Shown: one piece after another, positions 56,532-64,000 of the stretch
Position numbering within the stretch: the stretch's first letter is position 1
Layout of the letters: each line of letters opens with the position of its first letter
From: Bradyrhizobiaceae bacterium PARB1
Lineage (GTDB): Bacteria; Pseudomonadota; Alphaproteobacteria; Rhizobiales; Xanthobacteraceae
Assembly: GCA_002256345.1 (NCBI GenBank)
Contig: NKIY01000002.1
Coordinates: forward strand, 558,001-622,000
Reading direction: 5' to 3'
Length of the DNA: 64,000 nt
Position numbers and translations under genes: made by a program
The notes under the pieces: generated by a model
The model's input: only the letters and a program-made list of their open reading frames with translations
Database searches by the model: none
What the model was told of the DNA's origin: nothing

Positions 56532-58334
56532 CTAACGCATCTCATCCGGTGCGGAGACGCCAAGTACGGCGAGACCCGACTTAAGAACCGTCACGATGCT
56601 CTGCACGAGTGCCAAACGTGCTTTGGTAAGTTCTGCATCATTAGTGATAATGAAGCGTAAATGAGGCGCATCGCGCCCCTGGGTCCAGTGCGCATGGAAG
56701 GCGCTGGCCAGGTCGTAAAGGTAGAATGCGATCCGATGCGGCTCATGAGCGACGGCAGCCGCCTCGATCATCCTCGGATACAGCGCAAGCTGCCGCAGCA
56801 GGCTAAGCTCGGCGGTATCGTCCAGCCGCTCGACGGCCGCATTCTGCAAATAAGCAATCCGGGCCGCCTCTTCCAGAGGAAGGCCAGCCATTTCCGGCAT
56901 CTGCTCCCGCGCATTGCGGAAGATCGAATGGCCTCGGGCGTGACCATACTGGACATAGAAAACAGCATTGTCCTTGGACTGCTCGATAACCTTGGCAAGG
57001 TCGAAATCGAGCACGGCATCGTTCTTCCGGAACAGCATCATGAAGCGGACGGCGTCAGAGCCGACCTCGTCCACCACCTCGCGCAGGGTGACGAAGTCAC
57101 CCGAGCGCTTCGACATTTTTACCGGCTCACCGTTGCGCAGCAGCTTTACCAGTTGGACGATCTTCACATCCAACTCGCCCTTGCCGTCAGTCACTGCCTT
57201 GATCGCCGCCTGCACGCGCTTGATATAGCCGCCGTGATCGGCGCCCCAGACGTCCACCATGTTGTGGAAGCCGCGATCAACCTTGGTCTTGTGATAGGCG
57301 ATGTCGGAGGCAAAATAAGTGTAGCCACCATTCGACTTCAGCAGCGGACGATCGACGTCGTCGCCGTAAGCGGTAGCACGGAACAGCGTCTGCTCGCGAT
57401 CCTCGTAGTCATCGACCGGCTTGCCCTTCGGCGGCGGCAGACGGCCTTCATAGACATCGCCCTTGGCGCGCAGGAAATCGATGGTGGCGCCGACCTGATC
57501 GGTGGCGCCCGTAATCAGCGAACGCTCCGAGAAGAACACTTCGTGGCTGATGTTCAGGGCTGCCAGATCGCCCTTGATCATTTCCATCATCATCTCGATG
57601 GCGCGCGCGCGGGTGATCGGAAGCCATTGCTCTTCCGGCATCTGGTTCAGCGCAGCGCTGTGCTCCGCAGCCAGCGCCTGTCCGACCGGCTTCAGATAGT
57701 CGCCGGGATACAGGCCCTCCGGAATCTCGCCGATGTCCTCGCCGAGCGCCTCGCGGTAGCGCAGATAGGCCGAACGGCCGAGCACATCGACCTGCGCGCC
57801 GGCATCGTTGATGTAGTATTCGCGCGTAACATCGTAGCCGGCGATCGCAAGCAGGCTCGCCAGCGCATCACCGAACACCGCGCCGCGGCAATGGCCGACA
57901 TGCATCGGCCCTGTCGGATTGGCCGAGACATATTCGACATTGACCTTCTCGCCGCCGCCGATGGCGCTGCGGCCATAGGCATCGCCGTCACGCAAAACGG
58001 CGCGGAGCGCGTCGGCCCAGACCGAGGTCTTCAGCGTCAGATTGATGAAGCCGGGACCGGCGACATCGACGGAGGTGATGAGGTCATCGGCGCGCAGCTT
58101 GGCAGCGATGGCGTCCGCAAGATCGCGCGGCTTCGCCTTGGCGTCCTTGGCCAGCACCATGGCGGCATTGCTTGCCATATCGCCATGCGACGCATCCTTG
58201 GTCGGCTCGACGACAATGCGCGACAGATCGATGCCGGCAGGCAGCACGCCCTCCGTGATCAGTTCGTTGCAGATCGCATGCACGCGGGCGAGCACGTTGG
58301 CGAACAGATGCGGCGTCGGAGCAGAAGTGGTCAT
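56532..58334 (-). CDS. argS: Arginyl-tRNA synthetase
   Basis: 600 residues. Class I synthetase: an N-terminal Add-1 domain (residues 1-110), the HIGH equivalent in [23 protein letters not shown] (HVGH), a KMSKR motif ([13 protein letters not shown]), and a DALR-type anticodon-binding domain ending in ...[10 protein letters not shown]. It charges tRNA-Arg in the cytoplasm. In this genome it heads the chain argS, SPOR, nagZ, scpA, scpB. Confidence 0.97.
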   Translation of the reverse strand: MTTSAPTPHLFANVLARVHAICNELITEGVLPAGIDLSRIVVEPTKDASHGDMASNAAMVLAKDAKAKPRDLADAIAAKLRADDLITSVDVAGPGFINLTLKTSVWADALRAVLRDGDAYGRSAIGGGEKVNVEYVSANPTGPMHVGHCRGAVFGDALASLLAIAGYDVTREYYINDAGAQVDVLGRSAYLRYREALGEDIGEIPEGLYPGDYLKPVGQALAAEHSAALNQMPEEQWLPITRARAIEMMMEMIKGDLAALNISHEVFFSERSLITGATDQVGATIDFLRAKGDVYEGRLPPPKGKPVDDYEDREQTLFRATAYGDDVDRPLLKSNGGYTYFASDIAYHKTKVDRGFHNMVDVWGADHGGYIKRVQAAIKAVTDGKGELDVKIVQLVKLLRNGEPVKMSKRSGDFVTLREVVDEVGSDAVRFMMLFRKNDAVLDFDLAKVIEQSKDNAVFYVQYGHARGHSIFRNAREQMPEMAGLPLEEAARIAYLQNAAVERLDDTAELSLLRQLALYPRMIEAAAVAHEPHRIAFYLYDLASAFHAHWTQGRDAPHLRFIITNDAELTKARLALVQSIVTVLKSGLAVLGVSAPDEMR

Positions 58335-58423
58335 TACTGTACGGAACCAGCTTGCGCCGGGACTCAGCCGGCAAGGATCGGAATTGATTGATTAGCATTT
58401 TGCGGGCGGCTTGCATGCAAACA

Positions 58424-58450
58424 AACGGCAGCTCGCAATTCGCCGTTTTT
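58424..58450 (-). terminator. Possible terminator downstream of dgt
   Basis: On the minus strand: AAAAACGGCGAATTGCGAGCTGCCGTTTGTTT, a six-base stem ACGGC(G)/(T)GCCGT with a long loop and a weak T-run, between the dgt stop and the argS start. Weak evidence. Confidence 0.3.
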
Positions 58451-58481
58451 GCAGCGCCACGAAGCACTTACAGCGGGTCGC

Positions 58482-59696
58482 CTAGCGCAATTCCGGGGTC
58501 GAGTCAAAGAGCCGGATGTGCTCGGTGATGGCGAAACGGTCGGTCATCCCGGCAATGAAATTGCCGATCCGCCGTGCTTGATCGGCCTCCGATGCGGCCT
58601 CGCCATCCGACGCGGACTGCCATTCAGGCGGCAGATCTTCAGGCCGCCGCGTGTAACGGGAGAACAGATCGGCCACCAGGCACTCCGCCTCGACCATCAC
58701 CCGCATCACCCGCGGATGGCGATACATGCCGGTCCAGAGGAAGGATTTGATGGCGCGCTCTGCTTCCGCTGCCTCGTCCGAAAAAGCGATCAATTGACGG
58801 CCGCAATGGCGCACAGCCTCAGCCGAAACCGGCCTCACCACGCCGAGCCGGCGCTGCGCCTCACCGACAACAGCGCCGATCAGATAGGAGATCAGCTCGC
58901 GCACCAGTTCGGCGCCGCGGCGATTCTGGTCAAGCCCAGGGTAACGACCATCGATGTCGTCGATGATGCCGCGCGCCAGTGGGATGGCCTTCAAATCGTC
59001 GATGCTGAACAGGCCAGCGCGCAGACCGTCGTCGATATCGTGGGCGTCATAGGCGATATCGTCGGCGATCGCCGCCACCTGCGCTTCCAGCGAGGCGAAG
59101 CTGGCGAGTTCGAGATCAAGATGCGCGTTGAACGCGGCAATGCCGAGCGGAAGACCATGCTGTGCGTAGCGTGCCAGCGGCGAGCCATCCGCCGCGGTTA
59201 GCGGCCCGTTGTGTTTGACGATGCCTTCGAGGGATTCCCAGGTCAGGTTGAGCCCGTCGAAATCAGGATAGCGGTGCTCCAGTGCCGTGACCACACGCAG
59301 CGCCTGGGCATTGTGATCGAAGCCGCCATGCGCTTCGAGACACGCATCGAGGGCGCGCTCGCCTGCATGGCCGAACGGCGGATGGCCGAGATCGTGGGCC
59401 AGCGCCAGCGTCTCCGTCAGGTCCTCATCGAGGCCGAGCTGCCGGGCCACCGCGCGGGCGATCTGGGCGACTTCCAGTGTATGCGTCAGGCGGGTGCGGT
59501 AGTGATCGCCCTCATGGAACACAAAGACCTGGGTCTTGTGCTTCAGCCGCCGGAACGCGGTGGAATGGATCACGCGGTCGCAGTCGCGGCGAAAGGCGCT
59601 GCGGGTCCGACTCGGCGCTTCCGGGAACTGGCGGCCACGGTTGCGATCGGGATCGCAGGCATAGAGAGCGCGAGGAGCTGCCATTCCGACCGACAC
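58482..59696 (-). CDS. dgt: Deoxyguanosinetriphosphate triphosphohydrolase-like protein
   Basis: 404 residues from a GTG at 59696; the ATG at 59684 ([20 protein letters not shown]) would begin four codons later. An HD-domain dNTPase: [42 protein letters not shown], the HD pair in [18 protein letters not shown], and [16 protein letters not shown]. It hydrolyses dNTPs to nucleoside and triphosphate. It is divergent from erpA. Confidence 0.93.
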   Translation of the reverse strand: MSVGMAAPRALYACDPDRNRGRQFPEAPSRTRSAFRRDCDRVIHSTAFRRLKHKTQVFVFHEGDHYRTRLTHTLEVAQIARAVARQLGLDEDLTETLALAHDLGHPPFGHAGERALDACLEAHGGFDHNAQALRVVTALEHRYPDFDGLNLTWESLEGIVKHNGPLTAADGSPLARYAQHGLPLGIAAFNAHLDLELASFASLEAQVAAIADDIAYDAHDIDDGLRAGLFSIDDLKAIPLARGIIDDIDGRYPGLDQNRRGAELVRELISYLIGAVVGEAQRRLGVVRPVSAEAVRHCGRQLIAFSDEAAEAERAIKSFLWTGMYRHPRVMRVMVEAECLVADLFSRYTRRPEDLPPEWQSASDGEAASEADQARRIGNFIAGMTDRFAITEHIRLFDSTPELR

Positions 59697-59778
59697 GGCT
59701 GTTTATCCTTGATCCAATTGATTCCAGGGACTGCCGCACTTAACTATGGGACGCGGGAGATTCAAATGGTTCGAATCC

Positions 59779-59789
59779 CTCCGGCGGAG
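59779..59789 (+). promoter_or_regulatory. Small hairpin covering the erpA ribosome binding site
   Basis: CTCC-GGC-GGAG: the GGAG at 59786-59789, seven bases before the erpA ATG, can pair with the CTCC just upstream. A four-base stem is weak on its own. Confidence 0.4.
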
Positions 59790-59796
59790 CCACAAG

Positions 59797-60144
59797 ATGA
59801 CCGAGACTGCGACGATCGAAGCCCCCCTCACCGTCAGCGCCAGTGCGGCGCGCCGGATTGGCGAGATCCTAAAGGCCGAAGGTGACGGCGCGATGCTGCG
59901 TGTCTCCGTCGAAGGCGGCGGCTGCTCGGGTTTCCAGTATAAATTCGACGTCGAGCGGGCCAAGGCCGAAGATGACGTGGTGATCGAACGCGACACCGCT
60001 ATTGTGCTGGTCGACCCGGCATCCGCGCCGTTCCTCGCCGGCTCCGAACTGGACTTTGTCGATGATCTGATCGGCGCCTCGTTCCGGGTAGTCAATCCGA
60101 ACGCCACTGCATCTTGCGGCTGCGGGACGAGTTTCTCGATCTAG
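59797..60144 (+). CDS. erpA: Iron-sulfur cluster insertion protein ErpA
   Basis: 115 residues from the ATG at 59797 (GGAG seven bases upstream). A-type carrier with the three conserved cysteines: Cys43 in GGGCSGFQY and Cys107/Cys109 in ASCGCGTSFSI. It passes 4Fe-4S or 2Fe-2S clusters to target proteins. A frame upstream (from 59746) contains no conserved residues. Divergent from dgt, as in relatives I recall, where xthA usually follows; here the next genes are an unrelated cassette. Confidence 0.95.
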   Translation: MTETATIEAPLTVSASAARRIGEILKAEGDGAMLRVSVEGGGCSGFQYKFDVERAKAEDDVVIERDTAIVLVDPASAPFLAGSELDFVDDLIGASFRVVNPNATASCGCGTSFSI

Positions 60145-60162
60145 GCGCGAATGACCGAACGA

Positions 60163-60180
60163 GGGCCTCGCTAGAGGCCC
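60163..60180. terminator. Hairpin between convergent erpA and the unknown gene
   Basis: GGGCCTC-GCTA-GAGGCCC, a perfect seven-base stem with a four-base loop, 19 bases after the erpA stop. No clear T-run, so termination is only suggested. Confidence 0.5.
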
Positions 60181-60239
60181 CCGCCATTTGTCTGGCGATG
60201 TCACACCGATGTGTATGCGCCAACTGGGTGATTGCCGAT

Positions 60240-61205
60240 CTATTGCGAGAACACCCCCGTGGTCCCGTTCAGATTGGTGCACATCCGTCCCTTGTACGGT
60301 CCGCCGGTCGGGCCGACCTGATACTCACTATAGACGGCGAGATTGCCGGGATTACTGAGATTGGTGATTGTGACCGGCGGATCGAAATTCGCCGCATTGC
60401 CGGTCGACAGCACGCCGGTACCCGCTTCGTTCAACACCTGCGCATTGGCCGCGGCAGTCGATGAGCCGAGCATGTTTTCGATGGCGCGTTCGATGAGACC
60501 GAGGCGGCCATCCGACATACGCGACAGCGCCATGCTCTGCACGGTCCATGTGCCATCGACATTGTAGGACACATTGAACGTAGTGTAGCCGGGCGTCGCG
60601 TCGCACAGCGCGGCGTTGACCGACGAACTGGTGAAATTCATCACCGTGCCCGGCGTGTAGGTGCCGGTCTGAACGTAGAACTTGATGACCGGTTGGCAGT
60701 CGAGATTGGTGTTCGGCTGCGCCGTCACGAAATTCGACAGAGTGATCGCGCCCGACAGCGCCTGCACGGCCGAGCCGGCGTTATAGGCATTCAGCACCGG
60801 ATTATAGGTCGGTGTGACGATCCGGAATGAGCCAGCCTGCGGCCCGGACGTCGAGACCGGCACCGAGAGGCCGAGCGACGGCGACACCGTCATATTCGTC
60901 GTATTGTTCGTCGGCGTGCCGCCTGACGCCGGGGTCAGGCCAATCGCCTGGATCGCAGCCAATTGCCCTGATGCCTGGCCGACCTGCGGGGGCGACACCT
61001 GCTGCTGAACGCCAGCGTAATATTGCAGTACCATGGTAAAGGTTAGGACCGCGCCCGACGTCGCGTAGGGTAGCAATGTCTGCGTATAGAGACTGTTGGT
61101 GTAGACCTGCGCGCCGCCCGAATAGACGGCGGGCTGCTGGAAGAAAAAGAAGTTCTGAACGGTCGGACTGTTATTGGTGACGTTGATCGTGATGGTCGTG
61201 GCCAT
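60240..61205 (-). CDS. Thr/Asn/Gly-rich protein of unknown function
   Basis: 321 residues from the ATG at 61205, with AGGAGA upstream; the longer frame to 61271 adds nothing conserved. The start MATTITINVTNNSPTVQNFFFF has no signal peptide. The chain is rich in Thr, Ser, Asn, Gly, Gln and Val with regular beta-like alternation (SFRIVTPTYNPVLNAYNAGS, IKFYVQTGTYTPGTVMNFTSSS) and two Cys. The composition resembles fibre or surface/secreted structural proteins, but no family was recognised. The XRE-type regulator gene lies 153 bases upstream on the same strand, and the Nif11-like gene is divergent beyond it. Confidence 0.7.
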   Translation of the reverse strand: MATTITINVTNNSPTVQNFFFFQQPAVYSGGAQVYTNSLYTQTLLPYATSGAVLTFTMVLQYYAGVQQQVSPPQVGQASGQLAAIQAIGLTPASGGTPTNNTTNMTVSPSLGLSVPVSTSGPQAGSFRIVTPTYNPVLNAYNAGSAVQALSGAITLSNFVTAQPNTNLDCQPVIKFYVQTGTYTPGTVMNFTSSSVNAALCDATPGYTTFNVSYNVDGTWTVQSMALSRMSDGRLGLIERAIENMLGSSTAAANAQVLNEAGTGVLSTGNAANFDPPVTITNLSNPGNLAVYSEYQVGPTGGPYKGRMCTNLNGTTGVFSQ

Positions 61206-61358
61206 GATCTGTCTCCTGCTGAGGCTGTGATGGGCCGCTTCCCACGCACCTGCATGATAGCGACAACGCAACCAATACGTTTATAAAAGGAAATATTCTC
61301 GCATTTTGATTTGCGCACCGTGCAATCCGAACCCGCTGGTGCTTGCGCCGCGGGAAAG

Positions 61359-61700
61359 TCATGGAGCCGGCAGGATTTCGTCGATGAAGGCGACGAGCAT
61401 GGCCTGCGCGCGGTCGGTCATCACCAGTTCGGCGCGCCGGATGGTCAGGGCCAAGGGTGTATTGGCAGCGGGGTGATATCCATTATGGGCGTTGAGGCTG
61501 CCCGTGCCATTCAGGAACCAGTCGACCGAGACGTCGAGGAGCCGGCATAGCGTCACGACGTTATCCAGCGTCATCGGCCCGTCGTTCTTCCAGCGCGTGA
61601 TGGTGCTTTCGTTGACCCCGAGGGCGTAGGCTAATGCATGCTGCTTGGCGTAACCGCGCAATTGCATCGCTTCGACCAGCCGTTGTCCGCGACTTGCCAT
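61359..61700 (-). CDS. XRE-family helix-turn-helix regulator
   Basis: 113 residues from the ATG at 61700 (MASRGQRLVEAMQLRG). The HTH_3 domain spans about 5-65: GYAKQHALAYALGVNESTITRWKNDGPMTLDNVVTLCRLLDVSVDWFLNGTGS, with the second helix and recognition helix clear. The C-terminal 45 residues (IRRAELVMTDRAQAMLVAFIDEIL) may form a dimer or effector surface. It lies between the Thr/Asn-rich gene and the divergent Nif11-like gene and so is a candidate local regulator. Confidence 0.85.
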   Translation of the reverse strand: MASRGQRLVEAMQLRGYAKQHALAYALGVNESTITRWKNDGPMTLDNVVTLCRLLDVSVDWFLNGTGSLNAHNGYHPAANTPLALTIRRAELVMTDRAQAMLVAFIDEILPAP

Positions 61701-62077
61701 GATCGCACGCCTTTTCGACTGACTGACACAGACACCACTGACCAAGACGTGACCGCAAAGACACGTCCCCCCTCTCCCAGCGCTCGCGCGTTCAAGCCGT
61801 GATCGGATCACCCTCGAAAGATGAGAGAAAGTGGCATGCCCGAGCTAATGCGACCGCCGAAATACAACCTTAAGGTGAATAAATGTCAAGAACAAAGAAA
61901 GAACAATCATAGCCTTCGATCGCCAAGCAGCCATGTGTCCTGGAACCGCCGGCTTTGCGGGAAGAAAACCCACGCTTCTCGCCCCCGCTCACCCCTCGAT
62001 TTTCGTCCAATACAAAAACTACTTTAACGAGCTTTATCGTGGTAATGTCACTTCAGATCGCTGGGGGGAGCCACACC
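61701..62077. other. Divergent intergenic region in the unknown cassette
   Basis: 377 bases, AT-richer than the neighbours, between the XRE regulator and the Nif11-like gene. In-frame codons upstream of the latter continue to 61955 but are not conserved in character. It should contain the promoters for both sides and possibly the regulator's operators. Confidence 0.4.
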
Positions 62078-63070
62078 GTGCCAAGTCACATCATACCAGT
62101 TGCGAGACCCGATCTTGCGCTAACGCTCGTCACCCAAGATGGCGAAACCTCGCTCGCGTTGCTGCCACGCGATCCGAACAGCCGCCTGCAGATGTTTGAA
62201 ACCGCCCCGCCCAGCGCGCCCATCTCTGACGCCGCGGCCTCCGCCGAACATCCCCGTCCCGCACCGTTGCTTCAGGTTGGCGCCGCGCCGGCTGTACCGA
62301 ATATTCCAGCGGACTATATCGCCGAAGCGCATATCGTCGATTTCATCCTCGCCTTCATGAAGGGCAGCCGAAGCCAGAACCAGGAAGCGATCCTCGTGGT
62401 GATCGGCGAGCTACGACAGCACATACCGCTCGCCAAGGCCATCTCGATCGCTGCGTTGCTGTTCTATGGCATTCCGCTTGATGCCGCGAAGCTCGGCACC
62501 TTTCTGTCGACACTGAAACATTCGACGCCAAACAAGGCGCTCGCGGCATTCTTCAAGCGGATCCACGGCAATGCCGCGTTGATGCACCAGATTATGGCGG
62601 CCGGCACCGACTATGTCGCGCTGGCGAAGATGATCACTGCGAATGGCTGCCCCGTCAGCGCCCAAGACCTGCAGAGCTATCTTGCGCCATGGCAGTTTTT
62701 CGCCGCTATCCTCACCGGGCTGAAAGCAGCGGGCAAGATCACCCAGGCGCAATATGACGAGCGCATCGGCTATGCCGAGAACGACTACACCATGACCGGC
62801 TTCGGACCGCAGGTCGATCAGTCGATGATCTACGGCATGGCAAGTGCGAGCGGCTGGGTCACCAAGCTCGAAGGCTTCAGCGATTTCGGCCTGCCGATGC
62901 AGCTGCTGATGGTCCCGATCTCGACCGCCATGTATGACAGCCTCACCGGCGAACATAATTTCGGCTTCAAGAAACTCGGGCCGATGATGATCGACGGCTT
63001 CCTCGGCGCCTTTCAGGCAACCGCGGATTCACTGCAGAGTTTCGGCAACGACCTCGGGCATATCTTCTGA
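62078..63070 (+). CDS. Unknown protein with a Nif11-like segment
   Basis: 330 residues from a GTG at 62078, chosen because GGGGGGAG ends seven bases upstream; ATGs at 62045 and 61955 lack a site. Residues 153-202 (ALAAFFKRIHGNAALMHQIM...DYVALAKMITANGCPVSAQDL) have the Nif11 pattern (F-x-x-(K/R)-(x)2-(G/D)-x-x-L ... ALA(K/R)-x-x-G-x-x-(V/F)-(S/T)-x-x-(D/E)-L), known mainly as a leader peptide of ribosomally made natural products. Before it lies a hydrophobic helix-rich region (81-148), after it about 125 residues of another domain (WVTKLEGFSDFGLPMQLLMVP). No natural-product modifying enzyme is in the window, and the protein is far longer than a leader peptide. Function unknown. Confidence 0.65.
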   Translation: MPSHIIPVARPDLALTLVTQDGETSLALLPRDPNSRLQMFETAPPSAPISDAAASAEHPRPAPLLQVGAAPAVPNIPADYIAEAHIVDFILAFMKGSRSQNQEAILVVIGELRQHIPLAKAISIAALLFYGIPLDAAKLGTFLSTLKHSTPNKALAAFFKRIHGNAALMHQIMAAGTDYVALAKMITANGCPVSAQDLQSYLAPWQFFAAILTGLKAAGKITQAQYDERIGYAENDYTMTGFGPQVDQSMIYGMASASGWVTKLEGFSDFGLPMQLLMVPISTAMYDSLTGEHNFGFKKLGPMMIDGFLGAFQATADSLQSFGNDLGHIF

Positions 63071-63127
63071 CGGCGTTTGCAGGAGATATCAAAACGCAGC
63101 GCCAATACATCCTGCCGCTCCGCGGTC

Positions 63128-64000
63128 TTACGCCTCCGGCGATTGAACATGCTCGGGCCTGACGCCGATGCCGAGGACGCGCGCCGTCAGTCCCTGCAGC
63201 CACGGAAATGCGCTGACGATGCGCATCACCAGCGGCGGCGTCAGCGGCTGATTGCCGGGCACCAGCGCGCGGCTGATGATATTGTTCTGCATCACGACCT
63301 GGATCGCCTGGGTCACCCGCATCGGGAATTCGCGGCGCTGGCGCACCGCATCGAGATCGTTCTCGCTCACCGGCCCCTTTTGCAGCTTCGCCGCCAGCAG
63401 ATTGGCGGTGGCGACCGCATCCTGCACGGCGATATTCACGCCAACACCGCCGACCGGCGACATCGCATGGGCGGCATCGCCAATGCATAAGAGGCCCGGC
63501 AGATGCCAGCGTGTCAGCCGATTGATGGCGACAGTGAGCAGCTTCACGTCATCCCAGCTTTTCACGTCGTCGATATGCGTGGAAAGAATCGGCGCCAGCC
63601 GCGCGACATCGGCGCGGAACGCCTCAATGCCCCTGCCCTTCACCTCGTCGAAATGGTTCTTGGCGATCACATAGGCGCATTGCCAGTAATCGCCGCGGTC
63701 GATGGTCACCATCATCTTGCCGGGCTCAAGCCGCGCGAACACGCTTTCGGTCTCCGCTCCTTTGGCGATGCGAAACCAGAGAATGTCCATCGGCGCGGCG
63801 ATATCCTGTACCTCCAACCTGGCGGCAGGACGCACCACCGAATGGCGGCCATCGCAGGCGACGACGAGATCGGCGCGAATTTCGACCGGGCCCTGTTCGG
63901 TCGTCGCCTTGACGCCGATCACCTGCGCACCCGACCAGATCAGATCCGTGGCCTCGGTCTGCATCATCACTTTGAGATCCGGGAAGCGCTGCCCCTTGTC
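63128..64000 (-). CDS. Partial FAD-dependent monooxygenase (UbiH/PHBH type)
   Basis: The gene continues beyond the right edge; its last 290 codons are visible. The family's second and third FAD motifs are present: VVACDGRHSVVRPAA (D-G-x-x-S) and LLCIGDAAHAMSPVGGVGVNIAVQDA (G-D-A-A-H...P-x-x-G-x-G-x-N). This marks an aromatic-ring hydroxylase of the p-hydroxybenzoate hydroxylase fold using FAD and NAD(P)H. Without the N-terminus the substrate class cannot be told. Confidence 0.9.
   Translation of the reverse strand, partial: DKGQRFPDLKVMMQTEATDLIWSGAQVIGVKATTEQGPVEIRADLVVACDGRHSVVRPAARLEVQDIAAPMDILWFRIAKGAETESVFARLEPGKMMVTIDRGDYWQCAYVIAKNHFDEVKGRGIEAFRADVARLAPILSTHIDDVKSWDDVKLLTVAINRLTRWHLPGLLCIGDAAHAMSPVGGVGVNIAVQDAVATANLLAAKLQKGPVSENDLDAVRQRREFPMRVTQAIQVVMQNNIISRALVPGNQPLTPPLVMRIVSAFPWLQGLTARVLGIGVRPEHVQSPEA

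Noticed and set aside
56661-58391. A 576-codon frame opposite argS
   Set aside because: Antisense shadow of argS with no recognised domain.
59769-59792. A sequence resembling the 3' end of a tRNA (GGTTCGAATCCCTCCGGCGG and a trailing GCCA)
   Set aside because: The five bases before the loop do not pair with those after it, no matching acceptor arm or D/anticodon arms lie upstream, and the segment is better explained as the erpA ribosome binding site with a small hairpin.

Overview
The window is a high-GC, gene-dense chromosomal segment of an alphaproteobacterium. It is most likely a member of the Bradyrhizobium / Rhodopseudomonas / Afipia / Tardiphaga group. Supporting signs are the order argS-SPOR-nagZ-scpA-scpB-tatA-tatB-tatC-serS-surE-pcm-nlpD and yajC-secD-secF-Mth938-phytoene-synthase-like, two alphaproteobacterial SOS boxes (GTTC-N7-GTTC), TrmFO, an Omp25-like porin and a DUF1127 microprotein. 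No rRNA, tRNA, CRISPR array, transposase or phage gene was found. Family assignments come from reading motifs; no database search was run.

Layout. 1-1402 (minus): a partial secreted TonB_C-like protein, an exported cyclophilin and coaD. 1727-11713: about 10 kb of accessory genes (small secreted protein, O-antigen-ligase-like membrane protein, methyltransferase, acetyltransferase, LysR regulator divergent from an isochorismatase-like hydrolase and a luciferase-like oxidoreductase, CPA2 antiporter, three small membrane proteins). 11801-20310: gyrA, a DUF2306 protein, ssb, an outer-membrane barrel protein and uvrA, with SOS boxes in front of ssb and uvrA. 20336-26000: small orphan membrane/secreted genes, HAD phosphatase, mini-acetyltransferase, a palindromic repeat, a Tat-exported FAH-family enzyme, DUF3597, DUF2189 and DUF1127 proteins. 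26165-29689 (plus): trmFO, a kinase/AMP-binding-C fusion and an epimerase.

29705-33999 (minus) holds yajC-secD-secF coupled to bacterial relatives of the mitochondrial complex I assembly factors NDUFAF3 and NDUFAF6. 34192-43838 has a DUF815 ATPase, then a membrane-anchored GH3 protein, a DUF4173 protein translationally coupled to a response regulator and histidine kinase, and a 1053-residue subtilisin autotransporter. I read GH3 through autotransporter as an insertion between nlpD and DUF815. 44041-59696 is the conserved minus-strand chain: nlpD, pcm, surE, serS, tatCBA, scpBA, nagZ, SPOR protein, argS, dgt. A CheY-like regulator (between pcm and surE) and a small membrane-anchored protein are inserted on the plus strand. 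erpA (59797) faces away from dgt. 60240-63070 is an unexplained cassette: a Thr/Asn/Gly-rich protein of unknown function, an XRE-type regulator and a protein with a Nif11-like segment. A partial FAD monooxygenase closes the window.

The housekeeping genes form a cell-envelope and chromosome-maintenance set (protein export, peptidoglycan recycling and splitting, SMC loading, gyrase, SOS repair, tRNA charging). The best candidates for undescribed biology are the Nif11-like cassette, the kinase/AMP_C fusion, the two-component/autotransporter insertion and the Tat-exported FAH protein.
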